Assembly (NCBI GenBank): GCA_000209815.1
Contig: FP929036.1
Location: forward strand, 869,658 to 933,657
DNA from: Butyrivibrio fibrisolvens 16/4
GTDB lineage: Bacteria > Bacillota > Clostridia > Lachnospirales > Lachnospiraceae
Direction: 5' to 3'
DNA length: 64,000 nucleotides
Position numbers and translations under genes: made by a program. Under the pieces are notes generated by a model. That model was not told the origin of the DNA. It was given only the letters and a program-made list of their open reading frames with translations, and made no database searches. Every line of letters begins with the position of its first letter. Position 1 is the first letter of the stretch. This document shows positions 35,244 through 44,474 of the stretch, one piece after another.

Positions 35244-35801
35244 ATGAGCAAGAAATTAGCAGTTATCTTTCCAGGAGTGGGCTATCACACAGACAAGCCA
35301 CTTCTTTATTATTCGAAGAAGCTTGCAAAGAATAAGGATTACGAGATCATTGATATAAAATATGATTTGCCAGAGGCAGGTACAGTGATAAAGGCTGACG
35401 CTGAAAAGCGCCAGCAGGCCTTTGATACAGCATTTGAGCAGGTGACAGAGCAGTTAAAGAATATCGTATTTACGGATTATGAAAAAGTGGTTTTAATTGG
35501 TAAAAGCATCGGTACAGCTTTGGCTGCCAGATATAATATGACCTATGAGCTGGAGGCAGATCTGATTATCTTCACCCCAATAGAAACAACCTTTGCTTTT
35601 GTAAATCCATGCGAAGGTTTTGTTTTCCATGGTGATGCAGATCCACTCTGCGACACTGATATGTGTACACAGTTAAGCGATGAATTGTCACTGACATACG
35701 TGGTAATTCCAGAGGCAAATCACTCCCTTGAAACTGGAGATGTAGCAGTAGATATTGCAAATCTTCAGAGGGTTATGGAGATGGTTGATAAGTTATTATA
35801 A
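35244..35801 (+). CDS. Small alpha/beta-hydrolase
   Basis: 185 residues. The nucleophile elbow is VVLIGKSIGTALA (Ser in GKSIG), the acid Asp is in FHGDADPLCD, and His in PEANHSLE. The lid is minimal. Substrate unknown. It follows the Dabb gene by 17 bp, with CGGAGGAA before the ATG. Confidence 0.85.
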   Translation: MSKKLAVIFPGVGYHTDKPLLYYSKKLAKNKDYEIIDIKYDLPEAGTVIKADAEKRQQAFDTAFEQVTEQLKNIVFTDYEKVVLIGKSIGTALAARYNMTYELEADLIIFTPIETTFAFVNPCEGFVFHGDADPLCDTDMCTQLSDELSLTYVVIPEANHSLETGDVAVDIANLQRVMEMVDKLL

Positions 35802-35859
35802 GATATACAGCCGCAATAAATGCGGCATTAAGATTTAGTTATAAGGTTAGGAATTAGAA

Positions 35860-36641
35860 ATGAGACTTTTATTTGTTAGACACGGAGATCCAGATTATAT
35901 AAACGATACACTTACGGCAAAAGGACATCGAGAAGCGAAGCTTTTGGCAGACATTATTGAACAATATCGTATAGACGAAGTGTATCAGTCACCTCTTGGC
36001 AGAGCAAAAGACACAGCAAGCTATAGCTGCAAGAAGTTAGGAATTGAGCCAGTTACTTTAGATTGGCTAAAGGAATTTCCTGCACAGGCAAATCCTAATA
36101 TTTCAGAGGATGTGCGTAAGGCCTATGCTAATGAGCTTCAGAAAGATGAGGTGACTGGAGAGTATAAGTCTCATATCTTATGGGATATTTTGCCATCTTA
36201 TTATATTGATCATCCAGAGCTTTTTGATAGAAATGGCTGGAGGGAATCAACTCTTGTTAAGGCCAGCAATATGCCTGCTTTGTATGATGAAGTGACTGGT
36301 GAATTTGAAAAGTTTTTGAAAGAAAATGGCTATGAAAAAGATGGAATGGCATACAGGGTATCAGAGAATAACGACAAGACCATCGCCTTTTATTGTCACT
36401 ATGGATTGACTTCATTGTTATTGTCATATTTGTGGAATGTATCCCCTTTTGTGGTCTGGCAGTTTACTGCGTTAGCACCAACATCTGTTACTGAGGTGGT
36501 AACAGAGGAGAGAGAAAAGGAATAGCTACCTTTAGAACCCTCCGTGCTGGTGAAATAACGCATTTACGAATTGGCAATGAAGAACCATCTTTTTCAGCAA
36601 GATTTTGCGAAAGATATGAAAATATGGATGAAAGACATTAG
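35860..36641 (+). pseudogene. Histidine phosphatase (phosphoglycerate mutase-like), frameshifted near C-terminus
   Basis: MRLLFVRHGDPDY carries the catalytic RHG, VYQSPLGRAKDTA the second Arg, and FYCHYGLTS the second catalytic His. The frame stops after REKE. Shifting it near 36515-36522 (AAAAGGAA) continues as GIATFRTLRAGEITHLRIGN and ends ERYENMDERH at 36641, a normal end for this subfamily. The likely fault is one missing base. Phosphatase substrate unknown. Confidence 0.82.
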
Positions 36642-36690
36642 AGAGGAATTTTTCAAGGGATAAGAGTTTTATTTTGAATTGGAGGAGTGT

Positions 36691-37788
36691 ATGAAAAAGA
36701 AGGTAGGCGTGGTTGTAGACATTGTTATGTATGTGATTCTGCTGGTTCAGATGATGTACGTGTTTATTGGAAACAATTTACATGAATTACTTGGAATAGG
36801 ATTTTTTGTATGTCTCATTATCCACCTTTTATCAAGAACTGGTGGGCCAAGACAATCCTGATTAAGGACAAACCTGCCTCTCGGAGATTTTTTTGATATC
36901 ATTACTATACTGCTGGCTATGACAATCATAATTCTGATGCTCAGCAGTATGGGTGTATCAAGATTTTTGTTTACCTGGTTCCATTTCATGGGTAGTGCAG
37001 ATTTGCACCGTTATCTTGCTACAGCTGTGCTTACACTTGGTGTTATCCACGGTGGGATGCACGGTTTCTGGCACGCCAAAAGAAAGAAACTTGCTGTTGT
37101 GGGAATTGTTATTGCAAGTATAATTGCGTTTGCGCTTGGTATCTTTGGAGTACCTTTTTTGAATCGTCAAAAGAGAAGTGTGGAGATTTCATATGCAGAA
37201 AAGCAGCCAGAAGCAATCGTAGAATGGCAAGGAAATAAGCCGCTGGTAGTTTATTTTACAAGAATGGGAAATAGTAATTTTGAGCCAGATGTTGATGCTG
37301 TTTCCGGTGCATCTCTCCTTATATCAGATGGAGAAATGATGGGAAATAACCAGCTCTTGGCGAAAATGATTTGTGACATTACTGGATTTGAGTCTGAAGC
37401 AATTACGCTTACTGGTGAAAAGTATCCATCGTCTTACAGCGATACGATAGTAGTGGCAGGCGATGAACTTAAAGAACAGGCTAGACCTGGTGTGGAGCCG
37501 ATAGATGTTTCAGAATACGATTCAATAATCCTTGTGTATCCATTATGGTGGGGGTCAATTCCAATGCCTGTAGCCACTTTCTTAGAAGATAATGACTTTG
37601 ATGGAAAGACAATTTATTTAATCATAACTCAGGGAAGCAGTGGATACGGAAATACGATATCTGAGATTGAGGAGCTCTGTCCTAATGCAAAGGTAGTTCC
37701 AGGGGCTAGCATCTATTGTGAGGATATCCCAGATGCTGGTAATCAGCTTGTCAACTTGATTAGTAGTTGGAACACAGGACAAATGTAA
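36691..37788 (+). pseudogene. DUF4405-like membrane domain fused to flavodoxin, two compensating frameshifts
   Basis: ATG 36691 follows GGAGGAG. The N-terminal 130 residues have about four membrane helices with His residues suited to haem b (IHL, LHRYLA, VIHGGMHGFWH), as in DUF4405. The C-terminal part is flavodoxin-like: VVYFTRMGNSNF (FMN loop), SIILVYPLWWGSIPMPVATF and ITQGSSGYG. Two indels, four Ts at 36827-36830 (one missing) and seven Ts at 36888-36894 (one extra), put 60 bp out of frame; correcting both gives one continuous protein. A membrane haem-flavin electron carrier is the inferred role. Confidence 0.78.
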
Positions 37789-37799
37789 ACGATGTTTTG

Positions 37800-37829
37800 G
37801 AGAGTCGGTTTGAACCGGCTCTCTTTTTT
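37800..37829 (+). terminator. Terminator after the flavodoxin fusion gene
   Basis: GAGAGTCGGTT/AACCGGCTCTC (one G-T pair) with six Ts. Confidence 0.88.
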
Positions 37830-37850
37830 AGTCATTGAACAGTTTTTGGG

Positions 37851-37878
37851 TTGCTTTTTTTGAAAATCATGATATTAT
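37851..37878 (+). promoter_or_regulatory. Promoter of the 37925 hydrolase
   Basis: TTGCTT (37851-37856), 16-bp spacer, TATTAT (37873-37878). Confidence 0.5.
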
Positions 37879-37924
37879 TATGAATCTGTGCGTAAAAATT
37901 ATATTTTAGAGGAATGGTAATATT

Positions 37925-38827
37925 ATGATAATTTTAATAACAATTATAATGCTTATTTACCTTGTGCTCTGTGCGATATTTGCAAGATCAATGGGACTTG
38001 TTAAGTGCATAGATCCAAACAAGGCATATCAAAAAGAAAACCGCAGACATTTTCTTGATGGTTATAAGAATTGGGAAAGCGAAGAATATATTGTCAAATC
38101 TTTTGACGGTTATGAACTTCATACAACTTATATTCCTGCAGCTGTTCCATCTAAGAAATTTGTCATATTGATTCATTCTTCAACTTACTGCAGAATCGGA
38201 GGAATCAAGTACTTTAATATATTTAGAAAGATGGGATATAACGGTGTCCTCTTTGATCTTCGTGGTCATGGTGATAATAAAAAGTCTCCATCAACATGGG
38301 GTATCAAGGAAAGCAAGGACCTTCTCAGTGTAATTGACGATACTGTTAATCGTTTTGGTGATGATATCAAAATTGGTGTTCACGGCGAGTGTCTTGGAGG
38401 CGTAACTGCTCTTACCGCTCTTAAGTATCATCCAAATATTTCTTTTGTTGTGGCTGACAGCTGTTACAATTCGCTGTATGCACTTCTTTGCAAGCTTGCT
38501 CAGCAGATGGCACATGTATCACCTGTACTTTTTGATCCAGCTGTAATCTTTTTCAAGCTGATGTTTGGATTTTCTTATAAAAAGATTTTTACAAAAGATA
38601 GTCTTAGAGGAAATATGGTTCCGATTTGCTTCATCCAGGGTGATAGTGATTGCGTAGTACCTTTAAATGATACAAAGGAACTTGAAAACGCTACTAATGG
38701 CTTCACTGAAATACACATTTTTGAAGGTGCAGATCATACCCGCAATATCCTTGCTGACACAGATCGCTATGAGGAAATAGTTAAGAACTTTTTGTATAGA
38801 GTGAATTTCTTAGAGCTTTCAGCATAA
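37925..38827 (+). CDS. Membrane-anchored alpha/beta-hydrolase with Cys at the nucleophile position
   Basis: 300 residues. An N-terminal membrane helix (2-22) precedes a serine-aminopeptidase-like hydrolase domain. FDLRGHGDN is conserved, GDSDCVVP carries the acid Asp and GADHTRN the His. The nucleophile elbow reads HGECLGGV: GxCxG replaces the usual GxSxG. Dienelactone hydrolase also uses Cys, so the enzyme could be active; otherwise it is altered. Substrate unknown. AGAGGAATGG precedes the ATG. Confidence 0.82.
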   Translation: MIILITIIMLIYLVLCAIFARSMGLVKCIDPNKAYQKENRRHFLDGYKNWESEEYIVKSFDGYELHTTYIPAAVPSKKFVILIHSSTYCRIGGIKYFNIFRKMGYNGVLFDLRGHGDNKKSPSTWGIKESKDLLSVIDDTVNRFGDDIKIGVHGECLGGVTALTALKYHPNISFVVADSCYNSLYALLCKLAQQMAHVSPVLFDPAVIFFKLMFGFSYKKIFTKDSLRGNMVPICFIQGDSDCVVPLNDTKELENATNGFTEIHIFEGADHTRNILADTDRYEEIVKNFLYRVNFLELSA

Positions 38828-38855
38828 ATCTTCTTAAAAAAACTCTATTTAATTT

Positions 38856-38939
38856 AGCCTCTTTATTAGGATAACCTAATAAGGAGGCTATAATTATGAC
38901 TTTTAAAAGCCATAGCAGATTTGCTATGGCTTATTTTTT
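38856..38939 (+). terminator. Two-hairpin element; second hairpin is a terminator
   Basis: Hairpin 1: 15-bp stem 38856-38870/38875-38889 with one G-T pair and loop ATAA; its 3' arm contains AAGGAGG, a ribosome site 8 nt before ATG 38898. Hairpin 2: AAGCCATAGC/GCTATGGCTT (38907-38932) followed by ATTTTTT, a terminator for the 37925 gene. Confidence 0.75.
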
Positions 38940-39011
38940 GCATCGAAAATTAGGCAATCCTTATAACCTCAATATCAGTATTTCTGTTGCATTTACCACC
39001 TTGAAATAATT
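38898..39011 (+). CDS. Possible 37-codon small ORF
   Basis: Starts MTFKSHSRFAMAYFLHRK and ends ISVAFTTLK. The ribosome site is excellent but lies in the arm of hairpin 1, and the frame runs through the terminator hairpin. It may be an accident of the hairpin sequence. No family is recognised. Confidence 0.25.
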
Positions 39012-39016
39012 ATAAT
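38987..39016 (+). promoter_or_regulatory. Promoter for the GNAT-VOC-esterase run
   Basis: TTGCAT (38987-38992), 18-bp spacer, consensus TATAAT (39011-39016). The leader to ATG 39133 is about 110 nt; no known riboswitch is recognised in it. Confidence 0.6.
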
Positions 39017-39132
39017 ATACGAATACAAGTCACTGTTTATCTCGCCTTGTAATGAACTTCGGTACAGCTGAGGTAGACCAGGTTGGTACAGTAGAAGAAC
39101 ATAGTTGAAAAAATTTGCGGGGGTTAATACAA

Positions 39133-39789
39133 ATGGAAAACATTAAAATCAGATTAGAAACAGAGTTAGATTACAGAGCAGTCGAAGAGCTGACTCGTAA
39201 TGCATTTTGGAATGTATATAAGCCTGGTGCAGATGAGCACTATTTTGTACATACAATGAGAAATCATCCTGACTTCATCCCTGATCTTGCATTTGTGCTT
39301 GAAAAGGATGGGGAGATTATCGGAAATATCATGTACACCAAGGCTTGGTTGGAGGACGAAAACGGTAATAAGAAAGAAATCGTTTCCTTTGGTCCTTTAT
39401 GCCTCGCACCTGAGTATCAGAGATTGAAGCTTGGCAAAAAATTGATAGAGCACTCATTCGAAGTGGCTCGAAAAATGGGATATGACGTAAATATCAATTT
39501 TGGAAATCCAGGCAACTATGTAGGTAGAGGATTTGTTAGCTGTAGAAAGAAAAATGTCAGCTGTTTTCAGAAAGGAAATTATCCAACAGCCCTTCTGGTG
39601 TGCGAGCTGGTACCAGGTGTCTTGGATGGCCACGAGTGGATGTTTATTCCAAGCACTGCAGCTGATTGTTGCGATGACATTGAAGCTGTAGAGGAATTTG
39701 ACAAAACATTTCCTGCTAAAGAAAAGAAATGGATGCCAAGCCAAGAGGAGTTTTATATTTACAGTCATTCATCAGTTGTGAGGGAGTAA
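39133..39789 (+). CDS. GNAT N-acetyltransferase (YhbS-like)
   Basis: 218 residues from ATG 39133; an upstream in-frame TTG (39115) is not needed. MENIKIRLETELDYRAVEEL starts the fold; FGPLCLAPEYQRLKLGKKLIEHS is the acetyl-CoA motif, and VNINFGNPGNYVGRGF follows. The YhbS-type subgroup is about this length. Acceptor unknown. Ten bp before the VOC gene. Confidence 0.85.
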   Translation: MENIKIRLETELDYRAVEELTRNAFWNVYKPGADEHYFVHTMRNHPDFIPDLAFVLEKDGEIIGNIMYTKAWLEDENGNKKEIVSFGPLCLAPEYQRLKLGKKLIEHSFEVARKMGYDVNINFGNPGNYVGRGFVSCRKKNVSCFQKGNYPTALLVCELVPGVLDGHEWMFIPSTAADCCDDIEAVEEFDKTFPAKEKKWMPSQEEFYIYSHSSVVRE

Positions 39790-39798
39790 AAGTAACAT

Positions 39799-40182
39799 AT
39801 GAAAATAGAACACATCGCAATGTATGTAAACAATCTTGAGGTCGCCAGAGATTTTTTTGTGAAGTATCTCGATGGCAAATCTAATGATGGCTACCACAAT
39901 AAGAATACAGACTTCCGCTCTTTCTTTATTTCTTTTGAGGATGGTGCAAGGCTTGAAATAATGAATAAGCCAGGTATGGTTGATATGGATAAGCCATTGA
40001 ATAGAACTGGATTGATTCATATCGCATTTTCGGTAGGAAGCAAAGAAAAGGTGGATGAGCTGACTGCCCGATTAAAAGAAGATGGCTTTGAAGTTGTCAG
40101 CGGGCCGCGCACTACCGGCGATGGATATTATGAAAGCTGTATTGTGGCAATCGAAGGAAATCAAATCGAAATAACAGTTTAA
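39799..40182 (+). CDS. Glyoxalase/VOC-family protein
   Basis: 127 residues. [23 protein letters not shown] (first metal His), [24 protein letters not shown] (second His) and NQIEITV with the final Glu form the beta-alpha-beta module of the VOC superfamily. It could be a lyase, an isomerase or a drug-binding protein. Confidence 0.88.
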   Translation: MKIEHIAMYVNNLEVARDFFVKYLDGKSNDGYHNKNTDFRSFFISFEDGARLEIMNKPGMVDMDKPLNRTGLIHIAFSVGSKEKVDELTARLKEDGFEVVSGPRTTGDGYYESCIVAIEGNQIEITV

Positions 40183-40202
40183 GTTAAAAAAGGGGGATAA
40201 TA

Positions 40203-40970
40203 ATGGCATTAATACAAGTAAATTATTTATCAAAAGCTTTATTCAGAGAGGTACCTGTGAATGTGATACTTCCAGTGGATCGTTTTGATGCAGACACTAA
40301 TAGATATCTAAATGGAAAAGATTGTAAGTATAAAACACTTTATCTCCTGCATGGCCTTTTAGGTAATTATACCGATTGGATTAGTCAAACCAGAATTCAA
40401 AAGTGGGCTGAGGAAAAGAATCTGGCGGTAGTAATGCCATCTGGTGATAATGCTTTTTATTTCAATTCCAGAACACCTTGGAATGATTATGGAACATTCA
40501 TAGGAGAAGAACTGGTGGATGTAACCAGAAGAATGTTTCCGCTCTCTGAAAAGCGTGAGGATACATTTATCGCAGGCCTTTCTATGGGCGGATTTGGTGC
40601 ACTAAGAAATGGTATCGTATATTCGAAGAATTTTAGTCATGTTGCAGGACTATCTTCCGCAGTGCATATTTTTGAGGATACCTCAGAGGAAGCAAATATT
40701 GGGCTGTTTGATAACATAGAAGATGCTTCAAAGACAAACAAGAACCCTTGGGTGGCTGTAGAAGAAATGATTTCTGAAAAGCGTCCTATTCCAAAGTTTT
40801 ACATGGCCTGTGGAACAAAGGATGACTTAATGCCTGCAAATATTTCTTTCAGAAATTACTTACAGGAGAAAGGTATTGAGGTAACCTGGGATGAAGATGA
40901 TTATGGTCATGATTGGGATTTTTGGGATAGTCAGATTAAGAAGGTTCTAGATTGGTTGCCATTGGAATAA
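40203..40970 (+). CDS. Esterase D/tributyrin esterase-like hydrolase
   Basis: 255 residues. YLLHGLLGNYTDW (oxyanion region), FIAGLSMGGFGALRNG (nucleophile Ser in GLSMG), CGTKDDLMP (acid Asp) and DYGHDWDFWD (His) define the esterase D family, which hydrolyses short acyl esters. AAAGGGGGA precedes the ATG. Confidence 0.9.
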   Translation: MALIQVNYLSKALFREVPVNVILPVDRFDADTNRYLNGKDCKYKTLYLLHGLLGNYTDWISQTRIQKWAEEKNLAVVMPSGDNAFYFNSRTPWNDYGTFIGEELVDVTRRMFPLSEKREDTFIAGLSMGGFGALRNGIVYSKNFSHVAGLSSAVHIFEDTSEEANIGLFDNIEDASKTNKNPWVAVEEMISEKRPIPKFYMACGTKDDLMPANISFRNYLQEKGIEVTWDEDDYGHDWDFWDSQIKKVLDWLPLE

Positions 40971-40997
40971 AAATATAAAATAGAGAAGGGCAGAATA

Positions 40998-41704
40998 ATG
41001 AATAATACTTACAAAGAAGCACTAGAATTTTGGAATAATGCATTTGAAATGGATGAGGATGCAAAGAATGAATATAAGCAGGAGTATGATCCTGTGGATG
41101 GTTGGAAAGACTTATGTACATCAGCTAAACTGCAAAAAGTTATTATTGAGCAGCTTGCCAGCAAGAATAGAGTTTTAGATTATGGATGTGGCGAAGGCTG
41201 GGCTGGAATAACCTTAAATAAGTCAGGCTGCAAGGATGTAACCTGTGTCGATGTTGGTGAAAATGCAATTGAGCTTTGTAAATGTTTCAAGAATCATTTC
41301 AACATAGAAAACGGCCTTAGAGCAGAATGTGTTTCAACTGATTGGTTAAAGAATGAATCAGATGAATCATATGATGGCATCTTTTGCAGTAATGTTGTAG
41401 ATGTTTTGCCAGCTGATGTAGCTTTGGATATCATAAAGAATTTTGCAAGAATAACTACCAAGGATGCGAAAATTGTTATTGCTATGAATTTTTATGCTGA
41501 GCCTGTCAGTAAGCCAGAGAAAAAATAGAATTCAAAAATGGGAATGAAATGTATGTAAATGGAATTCTCAGAATGACCTCAAGAACAGATGAGGAATGGT
41601 CGGAGATTTTTAGTCAGTTCTTTAATGTTGAAGAAGTAACATATTTCGCTTGGGATGGGGAAGACGAGGAAACACGAAGAATATTTGTTATGAGTAAGAA
41701 ATAA
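40998..41704 (+). pseudogene. SAM-dependent methyltransferase, frameshifted
   Basis: VLDYGCGEGWAGITLNKSGC (motif I), VDVGENAIELC and YDGIFCSNVVDVLPAD are methyltransferase motifs. The frame stops after SKPEKK in six As (41520-41525). One more A gives IEFKNGNEMYVNGILRMTS and continues to VMSKK at 41704, a sensible C-terminal domain. Probable sequencing error. Substrate unknown. Confidence 0.82.
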
Positions 41705-41731
41705 GGATGACACCATTAGCAGAGACACAAA

Positions 41732-41800
41732 GAATTAGTAGAATTTCTAATCAAAGCTAAGCAGGCTACCTATGCAGGTAAGTGGGGCAGAAACATATAG
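41732..41800 (+). pseudogene. Remnant resembling the N-terminus of a small DUF5680-like protein
   Basis: In one frame the bases read ELVEFLIKAKQATYAG and then stop. This resembles the start of small proteins with a conserved FLxxAKxxTYA opening. No further coding sequence follows. Weakly supported. Confidence 0.3.
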
Positions 41801-41813
41801 TATGGAGGATGAA

Positions 41814-42356
41814 ATGACACTTGATGAATTAAGACTAGACATAGCAAAAGAACAGAAAAAGGGAATTCCTTTTATAGCAGCATCTATTATTCTTTGGGGA
41901 CTGATTGCGATAGTTACTATACTTCAGATTCCTATTAAATCTAAGAATATTTTAGTATTTTGTTGTTCGTGCCCATTGATGCCGCTAGCCATGATATTTG
42001 GAAAAATAGTCAAGGTGGATTTGTTTTCAAAAAAGAATCCACTTAGCAATGCGGGGCTATTGTTTACAATGAATCAAATGCTATATATCTTAATTGTTAT
42101 GTGGGTATTTAGCGCTGTTCCAGAAAAAATGGTTATGGTATTTGCAATGGTATTTGGTGCACATTTGTTGCCATATTCATGGCTCTATCTTTCTAAGGCT
42201 TACATTATTTTTGCAGTTGCAATACCTGCGATTTCACTTATATTTGGTGTCATATTTAATGCTACAGTAGTGGCATTATCAGTATGCTTATGTGAAGTGG
42301 TATTTCTATTGATTTTAGTTTATGAAGTGAAAAACTATAAGACATATTCAATATAG
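41814..42356 (+). CDS. Uncharacterised integral membrane protein
   Basis: 180 residues from ATG 41814 (GGAGG, 5 nt spacing). A charged N-terminus (MTLDELRLDIAKEQKKG) is followed by about six membrane helices. The pattern matches a widespread unannotated family of small membrane proteins that start LDELRxxIA; no function can be assigned. Confidence 0.75.
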   Translation: MTLDELRLDIAKEQKKGIPFIAASIILWGLIAIVTILQIPIKSKNILVFCCSCPLMPLAMIFGKIVKVDLFSKKNPLSNAGLLFTMNQMLYILIVMWVFSAVPEKMVMVFAMVFGAHLLPYSWLYLSKAYIIFAVAIPAISLIFGVIFNATVVALSVCLCEVVFLLILVYEVKNYKTYSI

Positions 42357-42399
42357 ATAAGTACTTTATGTGATAGAAATAATGAGGAGAATAGGACAC

Positions 42400-42882
42400 A
42401 TGAAAAAGTTAAAACTAATCAATGAGGACTACCAGGGTCATGTGGATATAATGAGACATGCCGGCAGAGGTATTGTGATAAAGGATGGCAAAATTCTTTT
42501 AAGTTATGTAGAGAAATGTGATAACTATATGCTTCCAGGTGGAGGAGTTGAAGGGGATGAATCACTAGAAGAATGTTGTGCCCGGGAATTACTTGAAGAA
42601 ACAGGAATTGTTGTAAAACCTAAAGATTACTACTTAGAAATAGAAGAATTATTTGATGTTTGGCAGCATTTTAATCACTACTTTATCTGCGAGTTTGTAG
42701 AGGATACAGGAGTGCTTAATCTTACAGAAGCTGAAAAGAATGCAAATTATATGCATGTATGGCTTCCAGTTGAGGAGGCTAAAGAGATTTTTGGTGAGTA
42801 TGAGAAGTACCACCATACTGATATTGCACTTTATGGCCTTTACCGCAGGGAGTATGAAGCTTTAAAAGCGTTAGATTTGTAG
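42400..42882 (+). CDS. Nudix hydrolase
   Basis: 160 residues. The complete Nudix box is present (GGGVEGDESLEECC followed by ARELLEETGI; G-x5-E-x7-RELxEE). Members hydrolyse nucleoside diphosphates linked to another moiety. ATG 42400 is preferred over the GTG at 42370 because GAGGAG lies just before it. Confidence 0.9.
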   Translation: MKKLKLINEDYQGHVDIMRHAGRGIVIKDGKILLSYVEKCDNYMLPGGGVEGDESLEECCARELLEETGIVVKPKDYYLEIEELFDVWQHFNHYFICEFVEDTGVLNLTEAEKNANYMHVWLPVEEAKEIFGEYEKYHHTDIALYGLYRREYEALKALDL

Positions 42883-42937
42883 AAAATGGTAAAGACGAAT
42901 ATGACATGCAGCTTTTTATAAAGCGGTAGGAGTATTA

Positions 42938-43459
42938 ATGGTTATAATAATTACAGGTGCATCTCATGTGGGGAAAACTGTCTTGGCACAGAGGATGCTT
43001 GAAAAGTATAAATATCCATATGTATCAATCGATCACTTGAAAATGGGATTGATTAGAAGCGGGAACACAGAGCTAACACCAGAGGATGATGAACAGCTTG
43101 TAGGATATCTATGGCCTATTGTCAGGGAGATGATTAAGACTGCTATAGAGAACAAGCAGAATCTTATCATTGAAGGATGCTATGTACCTTTTCATTGGAG
43201 GAAGGATTTTGATGAGCAGTATTTGCAGGAGATTGCATTTATATGCCTAGCCATGACAGAGGAGTACATTGATTCTCATTTTGCTGAGATAAAATCACAT
43301 GCTTCTGATATAGAAAACAGGCTGGATGATAGTGATTGCACAGCTGAAAGGATTAAAGCTGATAATAGACAGGTGATTTTGGGATATCAGAACGCTGGGG
43401 AGAAAGTAAATTTAATTGAAAAAAATTATGAGGATGTAATAGAACATTTACTTCAGTAA
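42938..43459 (+). CDS. P-loop kinase-like protein
   Basis: 173 residues. Walker A is GASHVGKTVLAQ (about 7-18), and IDHLKMGLIRS and IIEGCYVPFHWRKDF resemble 2-phosphoglycerate kinase or zeta-type kinases. Substrate unknown. Array 2 begins 36 bp after the stop. Confidence 0.8.
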   Translation: MVIIITGASHVGKTVLAQRMLEKYKYPYVSIDHLKMGLIRSGNTELTPEDDEQLVGYLWPIVREMIKTAIENKQNLIIEGCYVPFHWRKDFDEQYLQEIAFICLAMTEEYIDSHFAEIKSHASDIENRLDDSDCTAERIKADNRQVILGYQNAGEKVNLIEKNYEDVIEHLLQ

Positions 43460-43495
43460 AGATATTTAATTATGCCAGAATATAGGAACAGGGTG

Positions 43496-43748
43496 ATTAC
43501 GGAAAAATTAAGTAATATATAAGATTATTACGTAGATTTTTAGGAGAGAAAAGAGTTTTTATGAGTTTAATTACGGAAGAATTATTGGTTATTATGAATT
43601 GTTCCGTAGGTAACCTATAAGAATTGCATCTAAAACTAGAATAGTCTACGGTAAAAATATGGAAGAAATGTATTTATTCCGTAAATAGAGTATAAGCAAG
43701 AATAATCACTACGGTATTTATAGTAGATTACTAGGATTTACCGTAAAT
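43496..43748 (+). repeat. Array 2: four units of facing TACGGA/TCCGTA hexamers
   Basis: Left hexamers start at 43498, 43572, 43647 and 43710 (TACGGA, TACGGA, TACGGT, TACGGT). Right hexamers start at 43529, 43603, 43678 and 43740 (TACGTA, TCCGTA, TCCGTA, ACCGTA). Distances are 31, 31, 31 and 30 bp. Inner sequences differ, but several extend the pairing: AATT/AATT in unit 2, AAATA/TATTT in unit 3, TAGTA/TACTA in unit 4. The array matches array 1 in motif, unit length and unit number. No obvious promoter precedes it, and the next gene starts 41 bp on. Confidence 0.85.
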
Positions 43749-43788
43749 GATGAATAAATATCATAATAATTCCTATAGGAGAAAAAAT

Positions 43789-44403
43789 ATGAACCAAAAA
43801 GAAAGAATGCTTGCGAATCTTCCATATAAGGCATGGCTTGATGGACTCAGTGAAGAGCGCATGGAAAATAAAAAGAAGATATATAAGTATAATAACCTGG
43901 AGCCTGATAAGCAGGAGGAGAAGGATAAGCTTATAAAGGAAATTCTGGGTAAGACAGGCGAATCTATCAATATAGAGACACCTTTTCACTGTGATTATGG
44001 CTACAACATCGAGGTTGGAGAGAACTTCTTTGCCAATTATAATCTGGTGATTCTTGATGTGGGAAAAGTGAAGATTGGAGACAACGCGCAGATTGCTCCA
44101 AACGTTGCCATCTATACAGCAGGGCACCCTATTCACCCTGACTCTAGAAATTCGGGCTATGAGTATGGCATAGATATTACTATTGGAGATAATGTGTGGA
44201 TTGGTGGTAATACCTGCATTATGCCAGGAGTGACCATAGGTAATAATGTGGTTATTGGTGGTGGAAGTGTTGTAAATAAAGATCTTCCAGACAATGTTAT
44301 AGCAGTGGGAAATCCTTGCAAGGTAGTGAGGGAAATCACAGAAGCTGACAGGGATTACTATTATAAAGATAGAAAGTTTGATGTAGACGACTATATCGTA
44401 TAA
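43789..44403 (+). CDS. Maltose/galactoside O-acetyltransferase-like protein
   Basis: 204 residues from ATG 43789 (AGGAG); an upstream ATG at 43747 lies in the array. KERMLANLPYKAW is the maltose acetyltransferase N-terminal helix, followed by a left-handed beta-helix of hexapeptide repeats (IGDNVWIGGNTCIMPGVTIG, NNVVIGGGSVV). His in TAGHPIHPDSR is the likely catalytic base. Transfers acetyl from acetyl-CoA to a sugar. It lies downstream of array 2. Confidence 0.92.
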   Translation: MNQKERMLANLPYKAWLDGLSEERMENKKKIYKYNNLEPDKQEEKDKLIKEILGKTGESINIETPFHCDYGYNIEVGENFFANYNLVILDVGKVKIGDNAQIAPNVAIYTAGHPIHPDSRNSGYEYGIDITIGDNVWIGGNTCIMPGVTIGNNVVIGGGSVVNKDLPDNVIAVGNPCKVVREITEADRDYYYKDRKFDVDDYIV

Positions 44404-44474
44404 ACGAAGTAGGCGCTGGTTAGCCTTGGAATATTTATTGTTAATATGTCGAATTGAATTAGGAGAATTAGAAT

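Noticed and set aside
17941-43748. Integron attC-type sites
   Set aside because: The hexamers do not match the RYYYAAC/GTTRRRY cores, sites are clustered rather than between genes, and no tyrosine recombinase gene is in the window.
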